Assembly (NCBI RefSeq): GCF_016735115.1
Contig: NZ_JAERQJ010000002.1
Coordinates: forward strand, 310,001-374,000
Length of the DNA stretch: 64,000 bases
Direction of reading: 5' to 3'
DNA from: Aquimarina mytili
GTDB taxonomy: Bacteria > Bacteroidota > Bacteroidia > Flavobacteriales > Flavobacteriaceae
Shown here piece after piece: positions 44,561 through 53,460 of this stretch. Both the position numbers and the translations under genes were made by a program. The stretch's first letter is position 1; each line of letters starts with the position of its first letter. The notes below the pieces were generated by a model that did not search any database, was not told the origin of the DNA, and saw only the letters and a list, made by a program, of their open reading frames with translations.

Positions 44561-45313
44561 ATGAAGACTAAAATATTTAGATTAATTATTCTATTAATAT
44601 CTATTAACTTATTGTCTTGTTCTAAAGATAACAATACTGTTCCAGAACCTATACCAACCCAAATAATAGGTGAGGGAATAAAAATATTGCCTTTGGGAGA
44701 TTCCAGAGTTCAAGGATCAAGTCCAGTTTTTGAAAGTTATCGATATGAGTTATGGAAAAATCTGGTTGCTAACAATTGGACTTTTGATTTTAGCGGCCCT
44801 CTTATTGATGGAATTCCAAATCCTAAATTTATGGATAAAGAATTTGATACAAATCATTCGGGAGTTGGTGGTTTTAAAACTGAAGATGTATTAACCAATA
44901 TTCATCAAATTATAGAAGATGCCGGTGTCCCCGATGTTGTATTATTAGGAATAGGTACTAATGATCTCTTAAAAGGTGTTAGTGTAAAAAATGCAATTAT
45001 AAATATTCATAGAATCATAAACATTTTACAAAAACACAATAAGAATGTGACTATTTTCATAGAACAAATAGCTCCTGGAAGGTCTGATTTTATGACTCCT
45101 CAAAGTACTCTTGCATTTAATCTGTTTAACCGTCAAATAAAAAAGGTAGCTCAAATGCAAACAACAGACACTTCGAAAGTAGTGGCAGTAAATATGGCTA
45201 AAAGATGGAATGATGAGTTCATGGCTGATATTGTACACTATAACAAAACTGGTGCAAAAGTAGTTGCAGATAGATATTACCGTGCCATCGAACAATTTAT
45301 AGAAAAGCAATAA
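44561..45313 (+). CDS. SGNH/GDSL hydrolase lipoprotein
   Basis: 250 residues. The lipoprotein signal ends NLLSCSKDN (Cys 20). The SGNH blocks are ILPLGDSRVQGS (nucleophile Ser of block I), GVGGFKTED (block II Gly), LLGIGTNDLL (block III Asn) and ADIVHYNKTGAKVVAD (block V Asp/His). It is an esterase or lipase-type hydrolase on the outer face of a membrane; relatives deacetylate sugars. It is flanked on both sides by the same 19-base hairpin repeat. Confidence 0.9.
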   Translation: MKTKIFRLIILLISINLLSCSKDNNTVPEPIPTQIIGEGIKILPLGDSRVQGSSPVFESYRYELWKNLVANNWTFDFSGPLIDGIPNPKFMDKEFDTNHSGVGGFKTEDVLTNIHQIIEDAGVPDVVLLGIGTNDLLKGVSVKNAIINIHRIINILQKHNKNVTIFIEQIAPGRSDFMTPQSTLAFNLFNRQIKKVAQMQTTDTSKVVAVNMAKRWNDEFMADIVHYNKTGAKVVADRYYRAIEQFIEKQ

Positions 45314-45326
45314 TTTAATAACTTCT

Positions 45327-45347
45327 CAGTTTCAAAAAATGAAACTG
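45327..45347. repeat. Copy 2 of the hairpin repeat, with a longer stem
   Basis: Here the stem is seven bp (CAGTTTC, 45327-45333, and GAAACTG, 45341-45347) around the loop aaaaaat. It lies 13 bases after the SGNH stop and may act as its transcript end. Confidence 0.7.
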
Positions 45348-45471
45348 GTATTTCGTATACTTTCGGCATTACTAATCTTAAACCGTGAACAGATTCAGCC
45401 TTAGAAAATCTAATTTGTCTTAATACCACACTTTGTTTATTTTCCAATGCTATTTTTGTTCCTTTGTATTT

Positions 45472-47589
45472 ATGCCAGAACAACCACATATTTTAGCAAC
45501 GTTAAAAGAGTATTTTGGATACGACAGTTTTCGCCCGCTGCAACAAGAAATTATCGATTCCATTTTTGCGGGCAACGACAACCTTGTAATCATGCCCACC
45601 GGAGGTGGAAAATCAATTTGTTATCAACTCCCAGCCTTATTGCTGCCAGGTATAACTTTGGTAATCTCACCACTAATTGCCTTGATGAAAGATCAAGTAG
45701 ATGGTTTGCAAGCTAATGGTATTAAAGCTGCGTTTGTAAATAGTAGTCAGACCGAGAATGAACAACATAGTATTTATCAAAACCTTATTGATAAACAAAT
45801 CAAATTACTATATGTAGCTCCAGAGAGTTTATCTTTTTTAGACACAATACTTTCTCAAATTGAAGTTAGTTTAATTGCTGTAGACGAGGCGCATTGTATA
45901 TCGGCTTGGGGTCATGATTTTAGACCTGCATATACTCAATTGGGATACTTAAAGAATAAGTTTCCAAATACACCATTAATAGCCTTAACTGCGACAGCAG
46001 ATAAAGCAACACGACAGGATATTTGTGATCAACTTAATATCTCTAATGCCACACAACATTTGGCTTCGTTTGATCGAAAAAATCTTAGTTTAGAAGTAAG
46101 GCCTGGAAATAAAAGAATAGAGCAGATTCTTAATTTCTTGGACAATAAACCAAACGATAGTGGAATCATTTATTGTTTAAGCAGAAAAGCTACAGAGACC
46201 TTGGCCGAAAAATTAAGAAATCAGGGGTATAATGCAGAGGCATACCATGCTGGAGTTGTACATGAAAAAAGAGCCAAGGTGCAAGAAGATTTTATTAATG
46301 ATTCTATACAAATTGTATGTGCAACGATTGCCTTTGGCATGGGAATTGACAAATCTAATGTACGTTGGGTAATTCACTATAATTTACCCAAAAATATTGA
46401 AGGTTATTACCAGGAAATTGGGCGTGCAGGCCGAGATGGTTTACCATCTTCCACCCTATTATTTCATAGCTATGCAGATGTAGTGCAATTACAAAAATTT
46501 GCAGACATGTCTGGCAATAAAGAAGTGCAATTGGCAAAACTGGATCGCATGAAGCAATATGCAGAATCCCTGAGTTGTCGGCGCAAAATTTTGCTAAGTT
46601 ATTTTGGTGAGTTAATTGAAAAAGACTGTGGAAATTGTGATGTTTGCTTAGATCCACCAACTTTCATTGATGGAACCATCATTGCACAAAAAGCATTATC
46701 AACGGTAACTCGAATCAAAGAGCAAGAACCCATAGGGACTGTTATCGACGTACTAAGAGGTGCTCAAAATGCAGCGGTATATGATAAAGGCTATCAACAA
46801 CTCAGAACATATGGTATTGGCAATGATATCTCTTGGAGAGATTGGCAGCAGTATATTATTCAATTAATAAATCAAGGCTATTTAGAAATCGCTTTTCATC
46901 TAAACAATAAGCTAAGGCTTACAGAGCGCTCTAAAAAAGTATTATTCAATAATGAAAAAGTAAGTCTTTCGCATCTAAAAGAATTTGAAAAAATAAAAGC
47001 AACACATGTAGAGCAAAGTAAGAAAACAAAATCCAATACTTTATTTGACAATCTACGTGAGCTTAGACTTAAATTGGCAAAAGAGGCCGGTATACCTGCT
47101 TATCAAATTTTTAACGATGCTACTTTAAAAGAGATGGAACAGCATAAACCTACAACAGATGAAGAGTTTTTGCAAATTAGTGGTGTTGGTAAGCAAAAAA
47201 TGCAAAACTATGGATATCAGTTTATCAAAACCATAATTGATTATTCTGCTCAGAAGACAAAGAAAAAACCTCAAAACAAAGGCAACACTCATAAAGAAAC
47301 ATTGGCACTCTACAAAGAAGGGTTATCAATTGAAGAAATTGCAATACAGCGGAAGTTAGCCGCTTCTACTATTTTTTCACATATTATGAAATTATATAAC
47401 GAAGGAGAAGATATCGACCTTAATATGTTTGTACAGAAACAAGATATAAAAGCAATACAACAGGCAAAAGAAGAGCTTAATCATCCCGATGGTTTAAAAC
47501 CATATTATGAATATTTTGAAGGAGCTATTGATTACAACACTATTAAACTGGCATTGGCTATTTTAAAAAAAGGAACGTCTAATACTTAG
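45472..47589 (+). CDS. recQ: ATP-dependent DNA helicase RecQ
   Basis: 705 residues from ATG 45472; the upstream ATG at 45433 adds a hydrophobic stretch foreign to RecQ. The 3'-5' helicase core shows MPTGGGKSICYQLPA (Walker A), VDEAHCISAWGHDFRP (motif II plus aromatic loop) and QEIGRAGRDG (motif VI). The RQC zinc site is formed by SCRR and DCGNCDVC. An HRDC domain follows at about 515-595 and a C-terminal helix-turn-helix (LSIEEIAIQRKLAASTIF), the extension common in Bacteroidota RecQ. It acts in recombination and fork repair. The next gene starts six bases later. Confidence 0.95.
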   Translation: MPEQPHILATLKEYFGYDSFRPLQQEIIDSIFAGNDNLVIMPTGGGKSICYQLPALLLPGITLVISPLIALMKDQVDGLQANGIKAAFVNSSQTENEQHSIYQNLIDKQIKLLYVAPESLSFLDTILSQIEVSLIAVDEAHCISAWGHDFRPAYTQLGYLKNKFPNTPLIALTATADKATRQDICDQLNISNATQHLASFDRKNLSLEVRPGNKRIEQILNFLDNKPNDSGIIYCLSRKATETLAEKLRNQGYNAEAYHAGVVHEKRAKVQEDFINDSIQIVCATIAFGMGIDKSNVRWVIHYNLPKNIEGYYQEIGRAGRDGLPSSTLLFHSYADVVQLQKFADMSGNKEVQLAKLDRMKQYAESLSCRRKILLSYFGELIEKDCGNCDVCLDPPTFIDGTIIAQKALSTVTRIKEQEPIGTVIDVLRGAQNAAVYDKGYQQLRTYGIGNDISWRDWQQYIIQLINQGYLEIAFHLNNKLRLTERSKKVLFNNEKVSLSHLKEFEKIKATHVEQSKKTKSNTLFDNLRELRLKLAKEAGIPAYQIFNDATLKEMEQHKPTTDEEFLQISGVGKQKMQNYGYQFIKTIIDYSAQKTKKKPQNKGNTHKETLALYKEGLSIEEIAIQRKLAASTIFSHIMKLYNEGEDIDLNMFVQKQDIKAIQQAKEELNHPDGLKPYYEYFEGAIDYNTIKLALAILKKGTSNT

Positions 47590-47595
47590 TTATTC

Positions 47596-48627
47596 ATGCA
47601 AACACATATCGTTTTTGGAGCCGGATTAATTGGCTGCTTTTTAGGAGGCGTACTTGCTTCTTTAGGGAATAATACTAAATTAGTGTGTCGCCCTCACATC
47701 AAAAAAAAGCTCAGTAATGGATTGAAGCTTACCGATTATTTAGACAATGCTGCGTATGTAAAGAATCTCGATTTTCTCGATCCCGAAGATTTAATTGAAA
47801 ATACCGAAAATAACTTTACTGATTTTTTATGGGTAACCGTAAAATGTACAGGAGTCGATAGAGCGTGTGAGGATATAAGTCCGTTAGTTGGTCCAGATAC
47901 CATTATCTTATGTTGTCAAAATGGATTGGGTTCTGATCAAATTATGAAACAAAAGTACCCGCAAAACACTATTCTTAGAGTCATGGTACCTTTTAATGTT
48001 GCCGAAATTAAACCCGGGCATTTACATCGCGGGTCTGAAGGAGCCTTATCTATTGAAGTATCTCCAGGAACTGAAGAGGCTTTAACAAGCTTAGTAAAGC
48101 AACTAAATACCGCTATAATGCCCGTTACTCAAACCGATGAAATGCAGGCATTACTATGGGCAAAACTGCAGTTAAATTTAGGAAATAGTGTAAATGCATT
48201 GGCTAACATCCCCGTAAAAGCAATGTTACAGCAAAGAAACTATCGCCTGGTGATTGCCGAATTAATGAAAGAATTACTTTTAGTGACCAAAGCACTTGAT
48301 ATCTCTGTACCAAAGGTAACGGCATTACCAGGTAAGTATTTACCTTTTGTGCTTCGTCTACCTAATTTTTTATTTAATTTGGTTGCAAACAAAATGCTGG
48401 CTATAGATCCTACAGTAAGAACCTCTATGTGGTGGGATTTATCTCAGGGTAAAAAAACCGAAATCGATTATTTGAATGGAGCTATTGTAAATACTGCAAA
48501 AGATCTAAACATTACTTGTCCTGCTAACAATAATATCATAACCCTGATTAAAAATATTGAAAATTCGAATGAACAAAACCAAGGTATTCTGGCTTCAGAA
48601 CTTCTCAGCAAAATTCGAAATCACTAG
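47596..48627 (+). CDS. Ketopantoate reductase family protein (2-dehydropantoate 2-reductase)
   Basis: 343 residues. The NADPH site is IVFGAGLIGCFLGG (residues about 4-17). The catalytic Lys is in WAKLQLNLGNSVNAL, where K-x4-N matches the PanE/ApbA family. It would reduce 2-dehydropantoate to pantoate in coenzyme A synthesis; paralogues with other substrates exist, so the symbol panE is not given. It is tightly linked behind recQ (six-base gap), likely a chance operon. Confidence 0.85.
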   Translation: MQTHIVFGAGLIGCFLGGVLASLGNNTKLVCRPHIKKKLSNGLKLTDYLDNAAYVKNLDFLDPEDLIENTENNFTDFLWVTVKCTGVDRACEDISPLVGPDTIILCCQNGLGSDQIMKQKYPQNTILRVMVPFNVAEIKPGHLHRGSEGALSIEVSPGTEEALTSLVKQLNTAIMPVTQTDEMQALLWAKLQLNLGNSVNALANIPVKAMLQQRNYRLVIAELMKELLLVTKALDISVPKVTALPGKYLPFVLRLPNFLFNLVANKMLAIDPTVRTSMWWDLSQGKKTEIDYLNGAIVNTAKDLNITCPANNNIITLIKNIENSNEQNQGILASELLSKIRNH

Positions 48628-48659
48628 ATTTATATGTAAAGATATATTGAGACTAGATG

Positions 48660-49298
48660 TTAATTTTGTTTTTTGAAGTATTTCTTATCACTATCCGATA
48701 CTAAAGGATCGTTTAGAGCTTTGTTCAGTAACTCAGTATGTTTTTCTTCTTCAAAATGAAACATAAGTGTATTTAGTTCAGCAATAGTTATTCCAGCAAA
48801 ATTCTCTTCCTCAATTATAAATTCATCATGAACCCTTACAAATCCAGATTTAAGAACTCTAACATATACTCCTGAAAGCAAAGAATCAATAAACTGCTTT
48901 ATAATTCCTTGATTTCCAAAACGAATGCCTAATTTATAACAGGGTTGCCTTGGACGTGAAATCTGAACGATTGCTTCACCTAGTTTGTAGATAGAACCAA
49001 CTTTAATTGTATGTTCGTCAAACCCAGCTACTGTAAGATTCTCTCCAAACATTCCGTGATTCCAATCTAAATCTGGGTATTTTTCTTTCCAATATGGGTA
49101 ATGGTCAATGGCATATAGATAGCACGCTTTATCTATTCCACCATGATACCTTTTATCAATTACATGGTCTCCACTCACATCTTCTTTATCTAAATAAATG
49201 GAGGTGTTCACTGGGGATTTATAGATCCCCGTTTTAACCTCTTTACCACTCCAGGAAATAATTTTTGGTTCAGCGATATTAGTAGAAACAACTTTCAT
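48660..49298 (-). CDS. MOSC domain protein (YiiM-like)
   Basis: 212-residue molybdenum-cofactor sulfurase C-terminal (MOSC) domain protein. GIYKSPVN, DKRYHGGIDKACYLY and the cofactor-binding Cys in RQPCYKL are visible. The YiiM type reduces N-hydroxylated bases and similar compounds with molybdenum cofactor. No transmembrane segment. It lies five bases after truA-like gene on the same strand. Confidence 0.9.
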   Translation of the reverse strand: MKVVSTNIAEPKIISWSGKEVKTGIYKSPVNTSIYLDKEDVSGDHVIDKRYHGGIDKACYLYAIDHYPYWKEKYPDLDWNHGMFGENLTVAGFDEHTIKVGSIYKLGEAIVQISRPRQPCYKLGIRFGNQGIIKQFIDSLLSGVYVRVLKSGFVRVHDEFIIEEENFAGITIAELNTLMFHFEEEKHTELLNKALNDPLVSDSDKKYFKKQN

Positions 49299-49303
49299 GC
49301 AAT

Positions 49304-50092
49304 TTATGGTTTAAGTACGACCGAATTTAATATCAATCCAGATCCTGGTACTATATGTTCTAATACAATTTCTTCGGCATCGGGATCAAGAGTTTGCTGT
49401 ATAAAATCTAAATCTATTTTTCCTTTTCCTAAATCGACCAATGCCCCCATCATTAAGCGTATTTGATTTCTTTTAAACCCTTCGCCTTTCACTTGTAAAA
49501 GATAACTATCTTCTGGAAAAAAATTGGCTGTATACACATCATTTTTTTTGATTGCACAATAAAGGATTTCACCTTCCAGTTTTGTATTTTCTGAAGGCCT
49601 ATGGCAATACGATCTGAAATTGTGTTTTCCTTCAAACAACTTTGCTGCTTCTTGCATTTTAGCAATATCAAGTTCCTCCATTATATTATACATAAAAGGA
49701 GCACAAAAGGGATGAAATTTTTCTCCACATGAAAATAAATATAAATACTCTTTGATTTTAGGTGACTGTATGATGTTAAAATGCTCATCAGTCTCTTCGA
49801 TATGTAACGCTCTTATATCTTGTGGTAAGTTTTGATTGAACAAAGGATAGAAAACATCGAGATCAATAGGTTTATGATCTACAAATAGTTCAACATACGC
49901 ATGATTTGCAGATACCTTTGCATCGGTTCTTCCTGCCGCTAATATTTTAAAATCATTGTGTTTTAAAACATAATTTAGTGTTCTCTCTACCATTCTTTGT
50001 AGTGTATTAACCTTTGGTTGTTTTTGCCAACCATGATATCTAAATCCTAAATATTGTAATTGAATAAGATAGTAGAAACGCTTTCGAAACAT
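49304..50092 (-). CDS. TruA-like tRNA pseudouridine synthase with a diverged active-site loop
   Basis: 262 residues, similar in length to TruA, which modifies positions 38-40 of tRNA anticodon arms. LQYLGFRYHGWQKQP and LQRMVERTLNYVL are TruA-like; catalytic Asp 57 lies in AAGRTDAKVSANH. Usual TruA proteins read GRTDAGVHA, so Gly and His after the Asp are replaced by Lys and Ser. GEGFKRNQIRLMMGALVDLGKG is the usual C-terminal RNA-binding block. It may be a second, specialised paralogue; the rest of the genome would tell. Confidence 0.85.
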   Translation of the reverse strand: MFRKRFYYLIQLQYLGFRYHGWQKQPKVNTLQRMVERTLNYVLKHNDFKILAAGRTDAKVSANHAYVELFVDHKPIDLDVFYPLFNQNLPQDIRALHIEETDEHFNIIQSPKIKEYLYLFSCGEKFHPFCAPFMYNIMEELDIAKMQEAAKLFEGKHNFRSYCHRPSENTKLEGEILYCAIKKNDVYTANFFPEDSYLLQVKGEGFKRNQIRLMMGALVDLGKGKIDLDFIQQTLDPDAEEIVLEHIVPGSGLILNSVVLKP

Positions 50093-50241
50093 TGATAAAA
50101 TATTAAAACCTATCCGAATATAGATAAATTATGCATTTCAACGATTATTTAATGATTATTAATCTAAAGATTTTATAAAAACAACGTGGTAATTTGTTAT
50201 ATTTGAGTAAATCAATTTAATAATTTAAAATCAACTTAGTT

Positions 50242-50619
50242 ATGGTAAAAGCTAAATATCAAGGTGTTCTTGACTTAGGACAAAAGTTAAATATCCAAGA
50301 TGGTGATGTATCTGAAGATAACGGGACACTTAAAATAAAAGGGACAGCACAAACTCAATACGAAAAAAATCAACTTTGGGATAAAATTAAAGAAATAGGT
50401 GGTGAATCTCCTTCTGATATTGTTGCAGATATTAAAGTAGCTGATACTTCTGTATACCATAGACATACAGTAAAAAGTGGAGAATCCTTAAGTAAAATTG
50501 CTAAACATTATTATGGTGATCCAATGAAATATAAAGCCATTTTTGAAGCAAATACAAATATTCTTAAAAATCCAGACGTTATACATCCTGATCAGGAATT
50601 AATCATCCCTAATCTATAA
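50242..50619 (+). CDS. BON-LysM domain protein (Kbp/YgaU-like)
   Basis: 125 residues. Residues about 5-65 are a BON-like domain (LNIQDGDVSEDNGTLKIKGTAQT), and residues about 72-124 a LysM domain (YHRHTVKSGESLSKIAKHYYGDPMKYKAIFEAN). This two-domain layout matches E. coli Kbp (YgaU), a cytoplasmic potassium-binding protein; no signal peptide is present here either. A hairpin terminator follows. Confidence 0.88.
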   Translation: MVKAKYQGVLDLGQKLNIQDGDVSEDNGTLKIKGTAQTQYEKNQLWDKIKEIGGESPSDIVADIKVADTSVYHRHTVKSGESLSKIAKHYYGDPMKYKAIFEANTNILKNPDVIHPDQELIIPNL

Positions 50620-50642
50620 AAGATAAATTTTACTTATCGTAT

Positions 50643-50674
50643 AAAAAAGATCACTTTAGAAGGTGGTCTTTTTT
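50643..50674 (+). terminator. Terminator of the BON-LysM gene
   Basis: Arms aaaaaagatcactt (50643-50656) and aggtggtctttttt (50661-50674) pair with two wobbles around a four-base loop and end in a T run. Confidence 0.8.
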
Positions 50675-50823
50675 ATTTTCACAGTATACAATTCAAAGCT
50701 TTTGGAATTAATAATTACCTGAGATGTTCCTCATAACTCTTTGATTAATTCTTATCGAAAAACATTGTTTACCAGATATTTATCATCTTTAATTCAAATT
50801 TATACTAGTATTTTTTAACAAAA

Positions 50824-50893
50824 TTGTGTATTTCATCGAAAAAAAGCATTATTTTTGTAATAAACATAAAATAATTACGGTTTTGCCGTAATT
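50824..50893 (+). promoter_or_regulatory. Promoter with a leader hairpin upstream of a small exported protein
   Basis: TTG (50824-50826) and a perfect TAnnTTTG box (TATTTTTG, 50850-50857) are 23 bases apart. About 15 bases after the box a perfect hairpin follows, AATTACGG (50873-50880) and CCGTAATT (50886-50893) with the loop ttttg, followed by ttttg. If this is the promoter, the hairpin is at the start of the transcript. Confidence 0.5.
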
Positions 50894-50923
50894 TTGTTGC
50901 AATAATTGATAATCTACTGATGT

Positions 50924-51289
50924 ATGAAAAAATATCTACTTATAGTTTTTATACTTTTTTCGGCCCCTCATTATGGACAATCTTTATCAAAAACCTCAAT
51001 TATTTATGAGGCAAAGCAGCAAGTTGTAATGAATAACGGTAAATCGTATCAAATACTTATCGAAAAGCCTTTTTATGAAATCGCTGATACTACTATACAA
51101 AGGCACAAACAAATTGGAGATGACTTATTACGACTAAATCGTATCTTAATTTTAAAAAACAATAATGAGCATATCAAACTCATTGAGTGGTCAAAAGAAA
51201 GGATTCGATTTTATCAGTCTAAAGAGATTATTGATTTTGATTTTGAAATGAAAAATTTTTCAGGAGCAAATATGATAACCAAAGATTAA
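50924..51289 (+). CDS. Small exported protein of unknown function
   Basis: 121 residues with a signal peptide (about 1-19, ending APHYGQ). The remaining 100 residues are mixed beta/alpha with a basic centre (RHKQIGDDLLRLNRILILKNNN). No family recognised. It ends one base before the stop of the convergent cytidylate kinase gene, with no room for a terminator. Confidence 0.7.
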   Translation: MKKYLLIVFILFSAPHYGQSLSKTSIIYEAKQQVVMNNGKSYQILIEKPFYEIADTTIQRHKQIGDDLLRLNRILILKNNNEHIKLIEWSKERIRFYQSKEIIDFDFEMKNFSGANMITKD

Positions 51290-51290
51290 G

Positions 51291-51989
51291 TTAGGCTCTT
51301 GCTATGGCTGTTTTAGCCAGTTGTAAAATTTGCTCAAACTGCTCTTGCAAAGTAAGATTTGAATTGTCAATTTTGATAGCATCCCCAGCTTGTCTAAGCG
51401 GAGAGTCTTTTCTGGTACTATCTATATGATCTCTGTTAACGACATTTTTTAAGACATCTTCATAGGTAATGTTTTCATCCCTTACCTTAAGTTCCAAAAA
51501 CCTTCGTTCTGCCCTATCCTTGGCTGTCGCTGTCATGAATAATTTTAGTTCTGCTTTTGGAAAAACAACCGTACCAATATCTCTTCCATCCATTACAATT
51601 CCTTTCTCTACCCCCATTTGATGTTGTTGTTCTACCAATTTTTTACGAACTTGAGATACTGCGGCTATTTTACTTACATGTTTTGAAACGTCTAATGTTC
51701 TAATTTCATGTTCTACATTCTCTCCGTTAAGCAAAACTTCTGCAATTCCAGTCTTTGGATTTACTTCAAATCGGATATTAATTTCTGGTAATACCTCTTC
51801 CAACTTATCTTCCTCAAAATGATCTGCTCCAATAAACCCTTTTCTCATAGCATATAATGTAACAGCTCTGTACATTGCTCCAGTATCCACATAAATGTAT
51901 TGTAATGCCTTTGCCAATTGTTTTGCTACGGTACTTTTTCCAGTTGAAGAATGACCATCAATAGCTATAATTATCTTTTTATCGCTCAA
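51291..51989 (-). CDS. cmk: Cytidylate kinase
   Basis: 232-residue (d)CMP kinase producing (d)CDP. The P-loop GHSSTGKST is at residues 12-20, YVDTGAMYRAVTLYA the CMP-binding segment, VMDGRDIGTVVFPKA the conserved Asp-Arg-Asp block and RRFLEL the lid. Length and layout match the bacterial Cmk family. Convergent with the small exported protein gene. Confidence 0.95.
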   Translation of the reverse strand: MSDKKIIIAIDGHSSTGKSTVAKQLAKALQYIYVDTGAMYRAVTLYAMRKGFIGADHFEEDKLEEVLPEINIRFEVNPKTGIAEVLLNGENVEHEIRTLDVSKHVSKIAAVSQVRKKLVEQQHQMGVEKGIVMDGRDIGTVVFPKAELKLFMTATAKDRAERRFLELKVRDENITYEDVLKNVVNRDHIDSTRKDSPLRQAGDAIKIDNSNLTLQEQFEQILQLAKTAIARA

Positions 51990-52365
51990 ATTTCAGAATT
52001 TTATTACAGAACACAAGTATACTCATATTCTTCAAAAATCAAAATTAAATGAAACTACTATGAAAAGGTAGCCTAAATCGAAAAAGTTATAACAAATTTT
52101 AATATCGCATTCAAAACCTATAATTTCCCCGTTTTTTTTGTCTTGATTCAATAAACAAAGTGTATCCAGGTATCGTACCAAATTAAGTACAATCAAAACA
52201 CATAAAATCAAACAGAGGTATACAAGTAAAAAACTTCAAGAAATACACAATAATTACACTTTATCGAAGTTATTAAACCTTTAAACGTTTATTACATGAC
52301 TAGAAGTTACTTTTAATACCAGATCCCCCGAGATCTACAACATACATTAACCAAATCACAAACTT
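51990..52365. other. Intergenic region upstream of the MreB-like gene, nothing definite
   Basis: 376 bases between the divergent cmk and mreB-like genes. A short GC-rich hairpin, agatc-ccccg-agatct-like, sits at 52321-52336 about 30 bases before the ATG; otherwise only AT-rich DNA is seen, with no clear promoter box or operator repeat. Confidence 0.45.
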
Positions 52366-53406
52366 ATGGGCTTCCTTGATTTTTTAACAGATAAGATTGC
52401 AATAGATCTAGGTACATCAAATACACTTATTACACACAAGGGTAAAATTGCAATAAACAATCCTTCTATCATTACCATAAATCAAATTACAGGAAAAATT
52501 ATTGCTGTAGGGCGCGAAGCTGGAATGATGAGAGGTAAGATCAATAAGAATATTAAAACCATTTACCCTTTTAAGAATGGAGTGATTTCTAATTTTGATG
52601 CTTCAGAAAAGATGTTAAAAGCATTCATTAAAAAATTATCATCAATCAATGCTTCCGTTTTTTCTACATCATATAATATGATCATTTCTATCCCTTGCGG
52701 AAGTACCGAGGTAGAAATGAGAGCAGTAAAAGAATCCGCAAAACGTCTTAATGCTAAAAACGTTTTTCTTATCCATGAGCCAATCGCGGCTGCCATTGGT
52801 GGAGGTATCGATGTCTTAGAACCTAAAGGTAATATGGTCGTTGATATTGGTGGTGGAACAACAGAAATTGCAGTAATTTCTCTAGGAAAAATTATTAGTG
52901 GACAGTCTGTAAAAATAGCAGGAAACACTTTTAACGAAGACATAATACAATATATCCGCGAATCTAGAAATCTTCATATTGGAGAACATATGGCCGAAAG
53001 AATAAAGATTCAAATTGGTGCTGCTGTTGATTATTTAGAGGTTCCGCCAAAGAATATGGCCGTTGAAGGAAGAGATTTACTTACTGGAAAACCAAAACAA
53101 ATCTCATTATCTTATACAGAAGTTGAAAAGAGTTTAGATAAATCTATTGCGCAAATAGAAAATTCTATTCTGGAAACCTTATCAGAAATCCCACCCGAGA
53201 TTTCGGCAGATATTTATAACACTGGGATCTATTTGACAGGTGGTGGTTCTATGCTAAGAGGGCTGGATGAGCGATTATCAAGAGCAACAGATTTACCTGT
53301 TCATTTAGGAGACAAACCTTTAAAGTCTGTAGTTAAAGGTAGTGATATTGTCTTAAAAAACCTTGATAAATATTCAGTCGTTTTGGTCGAAAAGATGAGA
53401 AGATAA
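52366..53406 (+). CDS. MreB family rod-shape protein
   Basis: 346-residue bacterial actin. Phosphate 1 motif IAIDLGTSNTLI at about residues 11-22, phosphate 2 VVDIGGGTTEIAVISLG, adenosine motif YLTGGGSMLRG, and the connector GIDV-less helix VFLIHEPIAAAIGGG are all present. MreB filaments guide wall synthesis at the membrane; the N-terminal GFLDFL may be an amphipathic anchor. It is not beside mreC or mreD here, so it may be a second MreB paralogue rather than the main one. Confidence 0.9.
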   Translation: MGFLDFLTDKIAIDLGTSNTLITHKGKIAINNPSIITINQITGKIIAVGREAGMMRGKINKNIKTIYPFKNGVISNFDASEKMLKAFIKKLSSINASVFSTSYNMIISIPCGSTEVEMRAVKESAKRLNAKNVFLIHEPIAAAIGGGIDVLEPKGNMVVDIGGGTTEIAVISLGKIISGQSVKIAGNTFNEDIIQYIRESRNLHIGEHMAERIKIQIGAAVDYLEVPPKNMAVEGRDLLTGKPKQISLSYTEVEKSLDKSIAQIENSILETLSEIPPEISADIYNTGIYLTGGGSMLRGLDERLSRATDLPVHLGDKPLKSVVKGSDIVLKNLDKYSVVLVEKMRR

Positions 53407-53417
53407 ATTCTTAAAAA

Positions 53418-53460
53418 CTAAATAAAAAAGCAGAACGTAACGTTCTGCTTTTTTATTTAG
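53418..53460. terminator. Bidirectional terminator between mreB-like gene and lon
   Basis: Perfect 21-bp arms (53418-53438 and 53440-53460) around a single central base, with core gcagaacg/cgttctgc and A/T runs at the ends. The arm touches the lon stop codon. Confidence 0.93.
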
